Assembly (NCBI GenBank): GCA_019163175.1
Contig: JAFLKN010000053.1
Span: 1-64,000 of the forward strand
Length of the DNA: 64,000 nt
DNA from: Prolixibacteraceae bacterium
GTDB taxonomy: Bacteria > Bacteroidota > Bacteroidia > Bacteroidales > Prolixibacteraceae
Direction of reading: 5' to 3'
Part shown: positions 1 to 8,329 of the stretch, piece by piece
How the letters are laid out: the number at the start of each line of letters is the position of its first letter
How positions within the stretch are numbered: position 1 is the stretch's first letter
Notes under the pieces: model-generated
The model's database searches: none
What the model was told of the DNA's origin: nothing
What the model saw: the letters and a program-made list of their open reading frames with translations, nothing else
Program-made: the position numbers and the translations under genes

Positions 1-1021
1 GTCCGCTGGCAGCTTCAGGGTGGAACTGAGTCGAGAAGAATGGTTTGGTTTTGTGGCGGATTCCTTCGTTGGTTTGGTCGTTTACATTGGTAAACAAAGG
101 TTCCCAATCAGCAGGCAAAGTTTTGGTATCAACTGCAAAACCGTGGTTCTGCGAAGTGATGAAACAACGGTCGGTTCCCTGCAACAATACCGGTTGGTTA
201 TGGCTGCGGTGACCGAATTTCAGTTTGTAAGTTTCAGCTCCGGCAGCACGTGCTAGCAACTGGTTTCCGAGGCAAATTCCCATAATTGGTTTTTCGGCAT
301 CCATCGTTTTGCGGATATTTTCAACCGTAGCATCGCACAAAGCAGGGTCACCCGGGCCATTCGAAAGGAAGATGCCGTCAAAATCTTCATTATTGAAATC
401 GTAATCCCAAGGTACCACGATAACTGTTGCATTGCGATTGATCAAACAGCGAATAATGTTGTATTTCACGCCGCAATCGACTAAAACGATGCGGTGTTCT
501 CCGTTTCCATAAACTTCAACTGTGTCGGTACTGGCAATGGCAACCAGATTTTCCTGATTCGGATCGTAAAAATCGATCACTTCATCATCAAACTCAATCT
601 TACCAAGTAAAGAACCTTTTACGCGAATAATTTTGGTTAGTGCACGAGTATCAATTCCGAACAATCCGGGCACTTTATGTTCTTTCAGCCAATCGCCCAG
701 ACTCTTGATCGCGTTCCAGTGGCTATATTCGAACGAATAATCTGAAACAATTAAACCGGTGATGTGAATCTTGTCAGACTCATAAAACTCGTACAAATTC
801 TGATCTTTCGAATCACTTGGCACACCATAATTTCCAATCAACGGGAAGGTTGAAACGAGTATCTGACCCGTATATGAAGGATCTGTTAAACTTTCCGGAT
901 AACCAGTCATAGCGGTGTAAAAAACCACTTCACCGGCTGCTGATTTTTCATATCCGAACGATTTTCCTTCAAAAGTTGTCCCGTCTTCAAGAATCAATCT
1001 GACTTTTCTAAGTTGTGTCAT
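1..1021 (-). CDS. carA: carbamoyl-phosphate synthase small subunit, 3' end cut by window edge
   Basis: Glutaminase subunit of carbamoyl-phosphate synthase: it releases ammonia from glutamine for the large subunit, feeding arginine and pyrimidine synthesis. The reverse strand reads MTQLRKVRLILEDGTTFEG from ATG at 1021 and stays open to base 1, about 340 codons against a usual 355-385. The class I amidotransferase nucleophile lies in PIMGICLGNQ (about base 270) and the catalytic His-Glu in FFSTQFHPEA near the left edge. It faces argR across a 243-bp divergent region containing ARG boxes, so arginine control is plausible. The start is supported by the conserved N-terminus. Identity is very secure; the last few residues are outside the window. 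Confidence 0.96.
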   Translation of the reverse strand, partial: MTQLRKVRLILEDGTTFEGKSFGYEKSAAGEVVFYTAMTGYPESLTDPSYTGQILVSTFPLIGNYGVPSDSKDQNLYEFYESDKIHITGLIVSDYSFEYSHWNAIKSLGDWLKEHKVPGLFGIDTRALTKIIRVKGSLLGKIEFDDEVIDFYDPNQENLVAIASTDTVEVYGNGEHRIVLVDCGVKYNIIRCLINRNATVIVVPWDYDFNNEDFDGIFLSNGPGDPALCDATVENIRKTMDAEKPIMGICLGNQLLARAAGAETYKLKFGHRSHNQPVLLQGTDRCFITSQNHGFAVDTKTLPADWEPLFTNVNDQTNEGIRHKTKPFFSTQFHPEAASG

Positions 1022-1038
1022 CGTTGCAATGCTAAATA

Positions 1039-1080
1039 TTAAAAAAAATGCGTTTGGCTACGGCTGTAGGGCAAACGCAT
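1039..1080 (-). other. possible 13-codon leader ORF inside the carA leader hairpin
   Basis: The ATG at 1080 opens a 13-codon frame, MRLPYSRSQTHFF, ending in TAA at 1041-1039, eighteen bases before the carA start. It includes two arginine codons, and its body coincides with the hairpin and T tract described separately. A translated leader peptide could couple arginine supply to carA transcription, as in classical attenuation. There is no ribosome-binding site to support translation, and a short frame through a hairpin can arise by chance, so this is only a candidate. Confidence 0.2.
1041..1080 (-). terminator. terminator-like hairpin in the carA leader (candidate attenuator)
   Basis: On the reverse strand ATGCGTTTG (1080-1072) pairs perfectly with CAAACGCAT (1056-1048), followed at once by eight T residues (1048-1041). 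This is the form of an intrinsic terminator, but no gene ends here: the only leftward transcript is the carA leader, whose start codon is at 1021. A terminator placed just before a start codon suggests transcription attenuation of carA. No competing antiterminator stem was identified. Confidence 0.55.
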
Positions 1081-1179
1081 GGTTGTTATTTTTAAACAAA
1101 CTTTCTTTTCTATGGATCTTCGGGATTTCTACCCGATACAATTCAAGTTTCAATTTGTTGATGTGTTTTATTTCTGCCA

Positions 1180-1187
1180 CAAAAATA
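1180..1187 (-). promoter_or_regulatory. candidate carA -7 element
   Basis: The reverse strand reads TATTTTTG, an exact match to the Bacteroidota -7 consensus TAnnTTTG. It would start transcription near 1174 and give carA a leader of about 150 nt containing the candidate attenuator. No good -33 TTTG was found at the usual distance. Confidence 0.35.
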
Positions 1188-1211
1188 GAGTTTTTTTTCT
1201 GAAAAAAAAGC

Positions 1212-1239
1212 TTGCAATTAATATTTTTGCATAAATTTG
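1212..1239 (+). promoter_or_regulatory. argR promoter (-33 TTG, -7 TAAATTTG)
   Basis: TAAATTTG at 1232-1239 matches TAnnTTTG exactly, and TTG at 1212-1214 lies 17 bp upstream as a -33 element. Transcription would start near 1245, about 20 nt before the argR ATG. The -7 element lies wholly within the upstream ARG box, so bound ArgR would block polymerase. Confidence 0.6.
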
Positions 1240-1262
1240 CATCGAAAATGTATAAATATACA
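1228..1262 (+). promoter_or_regulatory. tandem ARG boxes (ArgR operator)
   Basis: TGCATAAATTTGCA (1228-1241) and TGTATAAATATACA (1249-1262) both fit the ARG-box pattern TGnATwwwwATnCA, the second exactly and the first with one mismatch. They are offset by 21 bp, two helical turns, the spacing of paired ARG boxes that bind an ArgR hexamer in Escherichia coli. The pair covers the argR -7 element and runs to 2 bp before its start codon, indicating autoregulation and possibly control of divergent carA. Confidence 0.75.
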
Positions 1263-1264
1263 AA

Positions 1265-1747
1265 ATGAAGAATCGCACCAAAAGGCAACTTGCAATTAAA
1301 CAGGCAATTCTCAATAGCCGGATCAGCTGTCAGGATGAGCTTTTACACATCATGAAAGATCAGGGTTTTGAGTTGACCCAAGCAACCTTGTCCCGCGATT
1401 TAAAAATACTGAAAGTTGCAAAGGTTTCGGATCAGGCATTGGGTTATATATATGTCATTCCTGAAGGTGTGAATACAGAAAATCAGCGCGAAAATTCTCG
1501 CATCAATTTTTTGGCCGATGGGTTTCGCGATTTACAGTTCTCCGGAAATCTGGCTGTTATTAAAACCATGCCCGGTTATGCAAGCAGTATTGCAGTTGTC
1601 ATTGATAATGCAGAGCCCTATGAAATCATCGGAACCATTGCCGGAGACGACACCATTCTGGTCATTTTGCGCGAAGGTATTACCCACAGCGATCTGGTTA
1701 ACAGTCTGATACTAATCATGCCAAAGTTGGAAGATAAGCTGGGTTAA
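1265..1747 (+). CDS. argR: arginine repressor ArgR
   Basis: Arginine-sensing DNA-binding protein that represses arginine synthesis genes. At 160 residues it is of normal length. The N-terminal winged helix contains the recognition segment TQATLSRDLKIL (about 38-49). The C-terminal oligomerisation and arginine-binding domain carries GTIAGDDTILVI, close to the GTIAGDDT motif of E. coli ArgR. It is the first rightward gene, with its start 2 bp after an ARG box and no Shine-Dalgarno sequence. The first methionine fits the family N-terminus. It probably controls the genes that follow as well as itself. Confidence 0.95.
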   Translation: MKNRTKRQLAIKQAILNSRISCQDELLHIMKDQGFELTQATLSRDLKILKVAKVSDQALGYIYVIPEGVNTENQRENSRINFLADGFRDLQFSGNLAVIKTMPGYASSIAVVIDNAEPYEIIGTIAGDDTILVILREGITHSDLVNSLILIMPKLEDKLG

Positions 1748-1917
1748 AGAGTGATCAGTTTTCAGTCTCAGTTGACAAACAGATTGCAATTTTGAAATGA
1801 GACAATACTTTGCCGTTAGGCTTTCGCCAACGGATATGAAGAAAAAATTAATACAGGAAAGAACGATTTGTGAGGATTTTAAAATTCCTGAAAATGAAAA
1901 TTTATTGAATTACGAAA

Positions 1918-2604
1918 ATGAAAGATTTAAAAGATATCCAAATTTATGTCGCTACCGAAGAGCATCTGAAATACGTTGACGCGGTAAACGATGCCATCGA
2001 CGTTGCATCTAAGGAACGCGGAACAGGTATTGCCCGACGTACCTACGAATATATTGCAGATAAAATGCTTGCCGGAAAAGCAATCATCGCCCTCGAAAAC
2101 AACGAGACTTTCGCCGGGTTCTGCTATGTTGAAACTTGGGGAGCCAAAAGCTTCGTGGCCAACTCCGGATTAATTGTCGTGAAAGATTATCGTGGAATTG
2201 GTTTGGCAACCGAAATCAAACGCAAAGCGTTTTCGCTTTCAAGACAACTTTTTCCGAGTGCCAAAATCTTTGGTTTGACAACCGGTTTGGCAGTGATGAA
2301 AATCAACCACGAATTGGGCTACCGCCCAGTTACTTTCTCGGAACTAACCGACGATGAAGATTTCTGGAATGGTTGCAAAAGCTGTGTGAATCACGACATT
2401 CTGGAACGGACAGGTAAAAGTAAATGTTTATGCACCGGAATGTTATATGATCCGGCATGGGAGCAGGAAAAAAAGGTGGAAGAAAAAGTGGAAGAGAAAA
2501 AAAGTTGGGCAATTAAAGACACTTTGCTCGACATTATCAATAAATTAAAACCAAATAAGAACGGAACTCAGACTAAAGAAGGTCGAAGATTTTTCATTTT
2601 TTAA
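1918..2604 (+). CDS. GNAT-family acyltransferase, candidate first enzyme of arginine synthesis
   Basis: A 228-residue GNAT protein. The acyl-CoA-binding region is GLIVVKDYRGIGLATEIKRK (about 84-103), a variant of the usual Q/RxxGxG/A loop. A cysteine pattern CKSC...CLC (about 153-172) could bind a metal. The last 45 residues are charged and probably not part of the fold. It lies between argR and argG, and no argJ or classical argA is present here, so it is the natural candidate for acylating glutamate in the first step. Because the transcarbamylase downstream is of the succinyl type, the donor could be succinyl-CoA. The fold is clear; the substrate is inferred from position. Confidence 0.75.
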   Translation: MKDLKDIQIYVATEEHLKYVDAVNDAIDVASKERGTGIARRTYEYIADKMLAGKAIIALENNETFAGFCYVETWGAKSFVANSGLIVVKDYRGIGLATEIKRKAFSLSRQLFPSAKIFGLTTGLAVMKINHELGYRPVTFSELTDDEDFWNGCKSCVNHDILERTGKSKCLCTGMLYDPAWEQEKKVEEKVEEKKSWAIKDTLLDIINKLKPNKNGTQTKEGRRFFIF

Positions 2605-2781
2605 TTCAGAAACAAAAAATAAACGATGGCTCCTGACAGATATTTTTCAGGATTATTTCTCATAGGAATTGGCCTTCAGCAAGCCAATAATTTGTAAGGT
2701 TTAGTAAAGTTGTAAGTATTAAGCGAATCTGCTGGTGAGTCATCGTTTTTATCTAAAATATTAAAATCAAGCAATTATATC

Positions 2782-3975
2782 ATGAAGGATAAAGTAGTTT
2801 TAGCATTTAGCGGAGGTTTAGATACTTCGTATTGCGCCAAATACCTGTCGGTCGAAAAAAACATGGACGTATATACTGCCATTGCCAATACAGGAGGTTT
2901 TACCCAATCTGATTTGGATTTAGTAGAGAAAAAGGCCTATCAGCTTGGTGCAATCAAGCATGTTGCGCTCGATGTTACCGATTCGTATTACGAAAAAAGT
3001 ATCAAATACATGGTTTTTGGGAACATTCTCCGGAACAATACTTACCCGATTTCGGTGAGTTCCGAGCGCGTATTTCAGGCCATTGCGATTATCGAATATG
3101 CCAAGCAAATTGGTGCCAAATATGTTGCTCATGGAAGTACCGGCGCCGGAAATGACCAGGTTCGTTTCGACCTCACTTTCCAGATTTTGGCTCCTGAAAT
3201 TGGAATCCTCACTCCTACCCGCGATTTGGAACTGAGCCGTCAGGAAGAAATTGATTACCTGAAAGCCCACGGTGTTGAAGCCGACTGGAAAAAAATGGAC
3301 TACTCCATCAACAAGGGACTTTGGGGTACCAGCATCGGTGGAAAAGAAACTTTGAAATCAAACAAGACTTTGCCAGAAGATGCATATCCATCGCAACTGA
3401 CCGAAACCGAAGAAAAAGAAATCACCATAGATTTTATCGCCGGCGAATTAAAAGGTGTGAATGGCGAGATTTTCGAAAATCCGGTGAATGCAATCCGTGC
3501 GTTGGAAGCTCTTGCTTCGCCATATGCTGTTGGCCGCGATATGCACATTGGTGACACCATCATTGGAATTAAAGGCCGCGTGGGTTTCGAAGCCGCTGCT
3601 CCGATTATTGCCATAAAAGCTCACCAGATGCTCGAAAAACATACTTTGACCAAATGGCAGCAATACTGGAAAGAACAACTGGGTAACTGGTACGGAATGT
3701 TCCTTCACGAAGCTTTGTATTTCGAACCGGTGATGCGCGACATCGAGAAATTCCTCGAACACTCTCAGGAAAATGTGACCGGAAAAGTGATTGTGAAACT
3801 CAAACCATACAACTTTGTGCTGGTTGGTGTTGAATCTGATCACGACCTCATGCGTTCAGAATTTGGTGAATATGGCGAAAAAAACTCAGCATGGACTGCC
3901 GATGATGTGAAAGGCTTCACTAAGGTACTTTCTACTTCGCTGAAAATCCACAATTCGGTAAACCATAGTTTCTAG
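2782..3975 (+). CDS. argG: argininosuccinate synthase
   Basis: Joins citrulline and aspartate using ATP to form argininosuccinate, the penultimate step to arginine. The 397-residue protein begins KDKVVLAFSGGLDTSYCAKYL with the PP-loop ATP motif SGGLDTS (9-15). Substrate-binding motifs HGSTGAGNDQVRF and RDLELSRQEEIDYL follow. Length is normal for the Bacteroidota form. A 178-bp gap without a clear promoter separates it from the GNAT gene. argH, which completes the pathway, is not in this window. Confidence 0.96.
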   Translation: MKDKVVLAFSGGLDTSYCAKYLSVEKNMDVYTAIANTGGFTQSDLDLVEKKAYQLGAIKHVALDVTDSYYEKSIKYMVFGNILRNNTYPISVSSERVFQAIAIIEYAKQIGAKYVAHGSTGAGNDQVRFDLTFQILAPEIGILTPTRDLELSRQEEIDYLKAHGVEADWKKMDYSINKGLWGTSIGGKETLKSNKTLPEDAYPSQLTETEEKEITIDFIAGELKGVNGEIFENPVNAIRALEALASPYAVGRDMHIGDTIIGIKGRVGFEAAAPIIAIKAHQMLEKHTLTKWQQYWKEQLGNWYGMFLHEALYFEPVMRDIEKFLEHSQENVTGKVIVKLKPYNFVLVGVESDHDLMRSEFGEYGEKNSAWTADDVKGFTKVLSTSLKIHNSVNHSF

Positions 3976-3990
3976 CAACCGAGTAAAAAA

Positions 3991-4080
3991 GTCACCCAGA
4001 ACTTGTTTCGGGTTCTGATCAATATTGAGATGCTGAAACCCCGCCTGCCAAGCGAGCGGGCAGGAAGTTTAGCATGACGC
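3991..4080. repeat. intergenic palindromic repeat between argG and argC
   Basis: A 90-bp block bounded by GTCA and TGAC. It contains hairpin CAGAAC...GTTCTG (3997-4017), an outer stem ATGCTGAAAC...GTTTAGCAT with one bulge, and an inner GC-rich stem CCTGCC...GGCAGG. This compound-hairpin layout resembles dispersed REP-like elements common between genes in Bacteroidota. It may stabilise or partly terminate the operon mRNA. Confidence 0.6.
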
Positions 4081-4113
4081 TTTGATTAAATTTTTTAAAT
4101 GATATTTGAGAAA

Positions 4114-5082
4114 ATGATAAAAGTTGGAATCATAGGAGGTGCCGGTTATACTGCCGGCGAACTGATCCGTATTTTGCTGAGTCATCCACAGGCTAAACTG
4201 ACCTTTGTTCAGAGCAGCAGCAACAGCGGCAATTTATTGTCGGATGTGCATACCGATTTGTTTGGCGACACCGACATCAAATTTGTTGCCGAAGCTGATT
4301 TTTCGTTGATTGATGTGGCTTTCTTCTGCATGGGACACGGAAAATCAAAAGAATTTCTTCAGAAAAACAGCATTCCTGAAAGCGTGAAAATCGTTGATTT
4401 GAGCCACGATTTCAGATTAAAGCGCGAAGGAAATGACTTTGTTTACGGTTTGCCTGAATTGAATCGGGAAATTATCCGGAAGTCAAACCGCATTGCTAAT
4501 CCCGGATGTTTTGCAACCGGAATTCAGTTGGCTGTTTTGCCTTTGGCCGCTGCTGGTTTGATTACAGATGAAGTGCATGTAAACGCCATCACAGGTTCAA
4601 CTGGCGCAGGACAAGCACCGAGTGAAACTTCGCATTTCAGCTGGAGGAACAACAATATGTCGGTTTACAAGGCTTTTGAACATCAGCATTTGGGCGAAAT
4701 CGGTCAAAGTTTCAAACAATTGCAGCCCAATTTTAATTTCGATATCAATTTTATTCCGGTTCGCGGAAACCATACCCGAGGCATCTTTGCCTCAGTTTAT
4801 ACCCAATTTGACGGTTCGTTAGAAGAAGCAGTCAAGCTGTATCAGGATTATTACGCTTCGCATCCATTTGTGTTTGTGAGCAAAACTAATCCCGATCTGA
4901 AACAAGTGGTAAACACCAATAAAGCGATTGTTTACCTCGAAAAACATGGCAATAAACTCATGATTCTTTCGATAACCGACAATCTGTTGAAAGGCGCATC
5001 CGGACAGGCCGTTCAAAACATGAACCTGATTTTTGGCCTCGAAGAAACGCTTGGACTGAATTTAAAAGCAGTGGCTTTTTAA
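4114..5082 (+). CDS. argC: N-acyl-gamma-glutamyl-phosphate reductase
   Basis: NADPH-dependent reductase making N-acylglutamate semialdehyde in arginine synthesis. The N-terminus MIKVGIIGGAGYTAGELIR is the dinucleotide-binding glycine loop. The catalytic cysteine lies in NPGCFATG and the catalytic histidine in VRGNHTRG. An in-frame ATG five codons upstream (4099) would add MIFEK, but family members begin at MIKVGI, so 4114 is preferred. The protein of 322 residues is full length. In this organism the acyl group is probably succinyl, judging from the downstream transcarbamylase. Confidence 0.95.
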   Translation: MIKVGIIGGAGYTAGELIRILLSHPQAKLTFVQSSSNSGNLLSDVHTDLFGDTDIKFVAEADFSLIDVAFFCMGHGKSKEFLQKNSIPESVKIVDLSHDFRLKREGNDFVYGLPELNREIIRKSNRIANPGCFATGIQLAVLPLAAAGLITDEVHVNAITGSTGAGQAPSETSHFSWRNNNMSVYKAFEHQHLGEIGQSFKQLQPNFNFDINFIPVRGNHTRGIFASVYTQFDGSLEEAVKLYQDYYASHPFVFVSKTNPDLKQVVNTNKAIVYLEKHGNKLMILSITDNLLKGASGQAVQNMNLIFGLEETLGLNLKAVAF

Positions 5083-5089
5083 AATAAAT

Positions 5090-5158
5090 GTTGCGAGTTA
5101 CAGGTTGCGGGTTACGAGTCAATCCCAACACGAAACTCGCAACCCATAACTCGTAACA
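5090..5158. repeat. intergenic inverted repeat between argC and argD
   Basis: A left arm of about 23 bp, starting GTTGCGAGTTACAGGTTGCG, faces a right arm ending CCCATAACTCGTAAC, with about four mismatches, two of which would be G-U pairs in RNA. The loop is about 22 nt. It fills nearly the whole argC-argD gap. Arrays of such gttgcgagtt-type palindromes occur between genes in Bacteroidota. Confidence 0.6.
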
Positions 5159-5166
5159 TTTTTATT

Positions 5167-6288
5167 ATGAATTTATTCGACGTATATCCGTTACTCGACA
5201 TCACTCCGGTAAAAGGAGAAGGTTGTTACATGTGGGACGAAAACGGAACCAAATACCTTGATTTATATGGTGGTCATGCTGTAATTTCAGTAGGACATTC
5301 GCATCCGCATTATATAAAAAGAATCACTAGCCAATTGAACGAGATTGGTTTTTACTCCAATTCGGTGCAGGTTCCGCAACAACAGGAACTGGCAGAAAAG
5401 TTAGGGCAAGTTTCAGGCTATCCGGATTATCAGCTTTTTCTGGTGAATTCAGGAGCAGAAGCCAATGAAAATGCCTTGAAACTGGCATCATTCGTTACTG
5501 GCCGCAAAAAAATAGTGAGTTTTAAAAAAGGATTTCACGGACGAACTTCGGCTGCAGTGGCAGTGACCGACAATCCAAAACTGATTGCTCCCGTAAACGA
5601 AACTTCGAACGCCGTTATAATTCCATTCAACAATCTAGTACTGCTCGAAGAACAACTAAAAACCAACGAAATTGCCGGAGTAATTATTGAAGGAATTCAG
5701 GGAATTGGCGGTATACATGTACCGGCTGAGGGCTTTTTAGTTCAAACTGAAAAATTGTGCAAACAATACGGAGCATTGTTAATTCTGGACGAAATTCAAT
5801 CGGGATATGGCCGTAGCGGGAAATTCTTCGCGCACCAATACACCACCATAAAACCAGATTTGATTACCGTAGCCAAAGGAATGGGCAACGGATTTCCAGT
5901 CGGCGCATTGCTGATTGCCCCTAAAATTAAGCCATGGCACGGCATGTTGGGAACCACTTTTGGTGGAAATTACATGGCTTGTGCTGCGAGTTTGGCTGTT
6001 CTGGAAATTATGGAGACCGAAAAACTGGTCAAAAATGCGGCCGAAGTGGGTGGATATCTGATTAATAAGCTGAAAGAATTTACCCAGATTAAGGAGGTCA
6101 GAGGACTTGGTTTGATGATCGGACTCGAATTTGATCAACAAATTAATGACATTCGTCATGTTTTATTAAAAAAACATCATATTTTTACCGGCGTAAGTGG
6201 AGTAAATACCATCAGGTTACTTTCTCCGCTAACTTTGTCCAAAGAACAAGCCGATGTATTCATTAAAGCACTGGCTGAAACAATCTGA
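5167..6288 (+). CDS. argD: N-acylornithine aminotransferase (class III)
   Basis: PLP-dependent transaminase converting N-acylglutamate semialdehyde to N-acylornithine. At 373 residues it is typical of ArgD. Motifs: the cofactor phosphate region LVNSGAEANENALKLA, the FKKGFHGRTSAA segment, LDEIQSGYGRSGKFFAHQ, and the Schiff-base lysine in TVAKGMGNGFPVGA. It sits between argC and proC. The class III family includes ornithine and 4-aminobutyrate aminotransferases, but context and length favour ArgD; succinylornithine is the likely substrate. Confidence 0.9.
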   Translation: MNLFDVYPLLDITPVKGEGCYMWDENGTKYLDLYGGHAVISVGHSHPHYIKRITSQLNEIGFYSNSVQVPQQQELAEKLGQVSGYPDYQLFLVNSGAEANENALKLASFVTGRKKIVSFKKGFHGRTSAAVAVTDNPKLIAPVNETSNAVIIPFNNLVLLEEQLKTNEIAGVIIEGIQGIGGIHVPAEGFLVQTEKLCKQYGALLILDEIQSGYGRSGKFFAHQYTTIKPDLITVAKGMGNGFPVGALLIAPKIKPWHGMLGTTFGGNYMACAASLAVLEIMETEKLVKNAAEVGGYLINKLKEFTQIKEVRGLGLMIGLEFDQQINDIRHVLLKKHHIFTGVSGVNTIRLLSPLTLSKEQADVFIKALAETI

Positions 6289-6305
6289 TAGCTAATTTCA
6301 AAAAT

Positions 6306-7097
6306 ATGATTGACCAGAAAATTACCATTATTGGAGGAGGAAATCTTGGAGGTGCTGTTGCATTTGGTTTAATTAAATCGAAGCAAATTCAACCATCGGC
6401 ATTGACTGTTTCCGACCGATACACTAGTGTTCTGAAAAAATTTCAGGAACAAGGTGCAACAACTACTGATAACAATATTGAAGCTGTTAGAAATGCCGAT
6501 ATTATTATTCTGGCTATCAAACCCTATCAGGCCAGCGACATCCTTGCTGAGATAAAACCTGTTTTGAATGCAAATCAAATTCTCATTTCTGCGGTTGCAG
6601 GCCTGGGGCTACCAAAACTTGAAGAGGCTGTTAGTGGTTCGGGTGTACATACTTTCAGGATTATGCCCAACACTGCAATTGCCATTCAGGAATCTATGAC
6701 CCTGATTTCCACCAATGTAAAATCGGAAGAACTTCAGAATGTAGTTGTCCATATTTTCGATCAATTGGGAAAAGCGCTTATTATTCCTGAAGATTTAATG
6801 GCAGCTGCAACAGTGCTCGGTTCGTGCGGAATTGCATTTGCATTGCGTTACATCAGGGCAGCTATGCAGGGCGGAATCGAAATGGGATTCAGTGCTGAAA
6901 TGGCTCAGCTTATTACCGCGCAAACAGTAAAAGGTGCAACCGGTTTGATAATGGAATCGGGCAGACATCCGGAGCAGGAGATTGATAAGGTAACGACACC
7001 ACGCGGAATCACCATAACCGGTTTGAATGAAATGGAGCATAAAGGGTTCAGTTCTTCGCTGATACAAGGACTGATCGCCTCATACAATAAATGCTGA
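6306..7097 (+). CDS. proC: pyrroline-5-carboxylate reductase
   Basis: Last enzyme of proline synthesis, reducing pyrroline-5-carboxylate with NAD(P)H. The 263-residue protein begins ITIIGGGNLGGAVAFGL, the Rossmann glycine loop, and has the family C-terminal signature around VTTPRGITITGLNEMEHKGF. It starts 17 bp after argD and overlaps proB by 7 bp, so argD, proC and proB are almost certainly co-transcribed. Confidence 0.95.
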   Translation: MIDQKITIIGGGNLGGAVAFGLIKSKQIQPSALTVSDRYTSVLKKFQEQGATTTDNNIEAVRNADIIILAIKPYQASDILAEIKPVLNANQILISAVAGLGLPKLEEAVSGSGVHTFRIMPNTAIAIQESMTLISTNVKSEELQNVVVHIFDQLGKALIIPEDLMAAATVLGSCGIAFALRYIRAAMQGGIEMGFSAEMAQLITAQTVKGATGLIMESGRHPEQEIDKVTTPRGITITGLNEMEHKGFSSSLIQGLIASYNKC

Positions 7098-8194
7098 TTT
7101 TGAAAACAAATTTGCGTTATAAAAAAATAACTGTCAAAGTGGGCAGTAACGTTCTAACCAAGTCTGATGGGACATTGAATGATGCCAACATTTCTCACCT
7201 GGTTGACCAGATCGCTTTTCTGCATCAAAATGGTGTTGAAGTTGTGCTGGTATCCTCAGGTGCAGTTGCTGCAGGTCGCGGAGAAATCGGGAATGGCCGG
7301 AAACTGGATACGGTTTCGGCTCGCCAATTGTGGTCGGCTGTAGGTCAGGTTAAAATGATCAACAAATGGGCTGAAGCGTTTAATAACTATGGAATTGTGT
7401 GTGCGCAGGTGCTCACTACCAAAGAGAATTTCAGTGACCGGGTTCATTACCTGAATATGAAAAACTGCATTTCGACACTGATTGAGCACAAGGTTATTCC
7501 GATTGTGAATGAGAATGATACGATTTCGGTCACCGAATTGATGTTTACCGACAATGATGAGCTTTCAGGATTAATTGCCTCGATGGAAGATTCGGAAGCA
7601 CTAATAATCCTAAGCAACATCGACGGAATTTACGATGGTTCGCCTGAATTACCTGAATCTAAAGTGATTCGCGAAATCACCTCAAAAAGCAAACCACTCA
7701 ACGAGGCGATTTCAACAAACAAATCCAGTTTCGGGCGCGGTGGAATGTTGACCAAATATCATATTGCCAAGAAAGTAGCAAAAGGTGGTATTAACGTTCA
7801 CATTGCCAACGGAATGAAGGAGAATACGCTCCTAAAGATTATGAATCCGGCAGAGGATTTTATTCACACCACATTCTTGTCAGAAAACAAGAAGTCGTCC
7901 AATGTAAAGAAATGGATTTCATATTCTGAAAGCTTTGCAAAGGGAGAACTGGTCGTTAATCAAGGAGCCAGAGATGCGCTACTTTCAAGTCAGGCGACTA
8001 GTCTTTTACCGGTTGGCGTGATTTCGATTGAAGGTACTTTTGAAAAAGGAGATTTGGTTAAAATTAAAGATAAAGACGGAAAGCTGATCGGAATTGGAAA
8101 ATCGGAGTACAATTCGGAGAAAGCGGAAAAATACAAAGGAAATAAAAACAAAAAAGCTGTGGTTCATTACGACTATTTATACATCATGGAATAA
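7091..8194 (+). CDS. proB: glutamate 5-kinase with PUA domain
   Basis: Phosphorylates glutamate to gamma-glutamyl phosphate, the first step of proline synthesis. The amino-acid-kinase domain covers about residues 10-265 (KITVKVGSNVLTKSDG, VLVSSGAVAAGRGEIG, VNENDTIS, GRGGMLTKYHIAKK). A PUA domain (about 285-367) follows, as in the E. coli enzyme. Its ATG lies inside the proC stop region, so translation is probably coupled. Full length at 367 residues. The enzyme is commonly feedback-inhibited by proline in this family. Confidence 0.95.
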   Translation: MLILKTNLRYKKITVKVGSNVLTKSDGTLNDANISHLVDQIAFLHQNGVEVVLVSSGAVAAGRGEIGNGRKLDTVSARQLWSAVGQVKMINKWAEAFNNYGIVCAQVLTTKENFSDRVHYLNMKNCISTLIEHKVIPIVNENDTISVTELMFTDNDELSGLIASMEDSEALIILSNIDGIYDGSPELPESKVIREITSKSKPLNEAISTNKSSFGRGGMLTKYHIAKKVAKGGINVHIANGMKENTLLKIMNPAEDFIHTTFLSENKKSSNVKKWISYSESFAKGELVVNQGARDALLSSQATSLLPVGVISIEGTFEKGDLVKIKDKDGKLIGIGKSEYNSEKAEKYKGNKNKKAVVHYDYLYIME

Positions 8195-8287
8195 TGAAAA
8201 TTGACTCGGGATTTGTGTACTTGATACCCTTTTCATAGACCCCTTAAATTTTGCCTTAACTTTTGGCAGCATTTCCTGAGTTATATT

Positions 8288-8312
8288 CCCCCTTCCTCCC
8301 CCTGGAAGGGGG
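8288..8312. repeat. C/G-rich inverted repeat before proA
   Basis: CCCCCTTCC (8288-8296) pairs perfectly with GGAAGGGGG (8304-8312) around a TCCCCCT loop in the 135-bp proB-proA gap. No T tract follows on the forward strand, so it is a hairpin repeat rather than a standard terminator. Confidence 0.5.
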
Positions 8313-8329
8313 CTTTATATTTAAGAATT

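Noticed and set aside
1058-1288. 76-codon leftward frame across the carA-argR region
   Set aside because: It covers the ARG boxes and overlaps the argR start; the composition is low-complexity and unlike a protein family.
1797-1979. 60-codon frame between argR and the GNAT gene
   Set aside because: It overlaps the GNAT start and has no recognisable feature. A small hairpin (1813-1833) is there but without a T tract.
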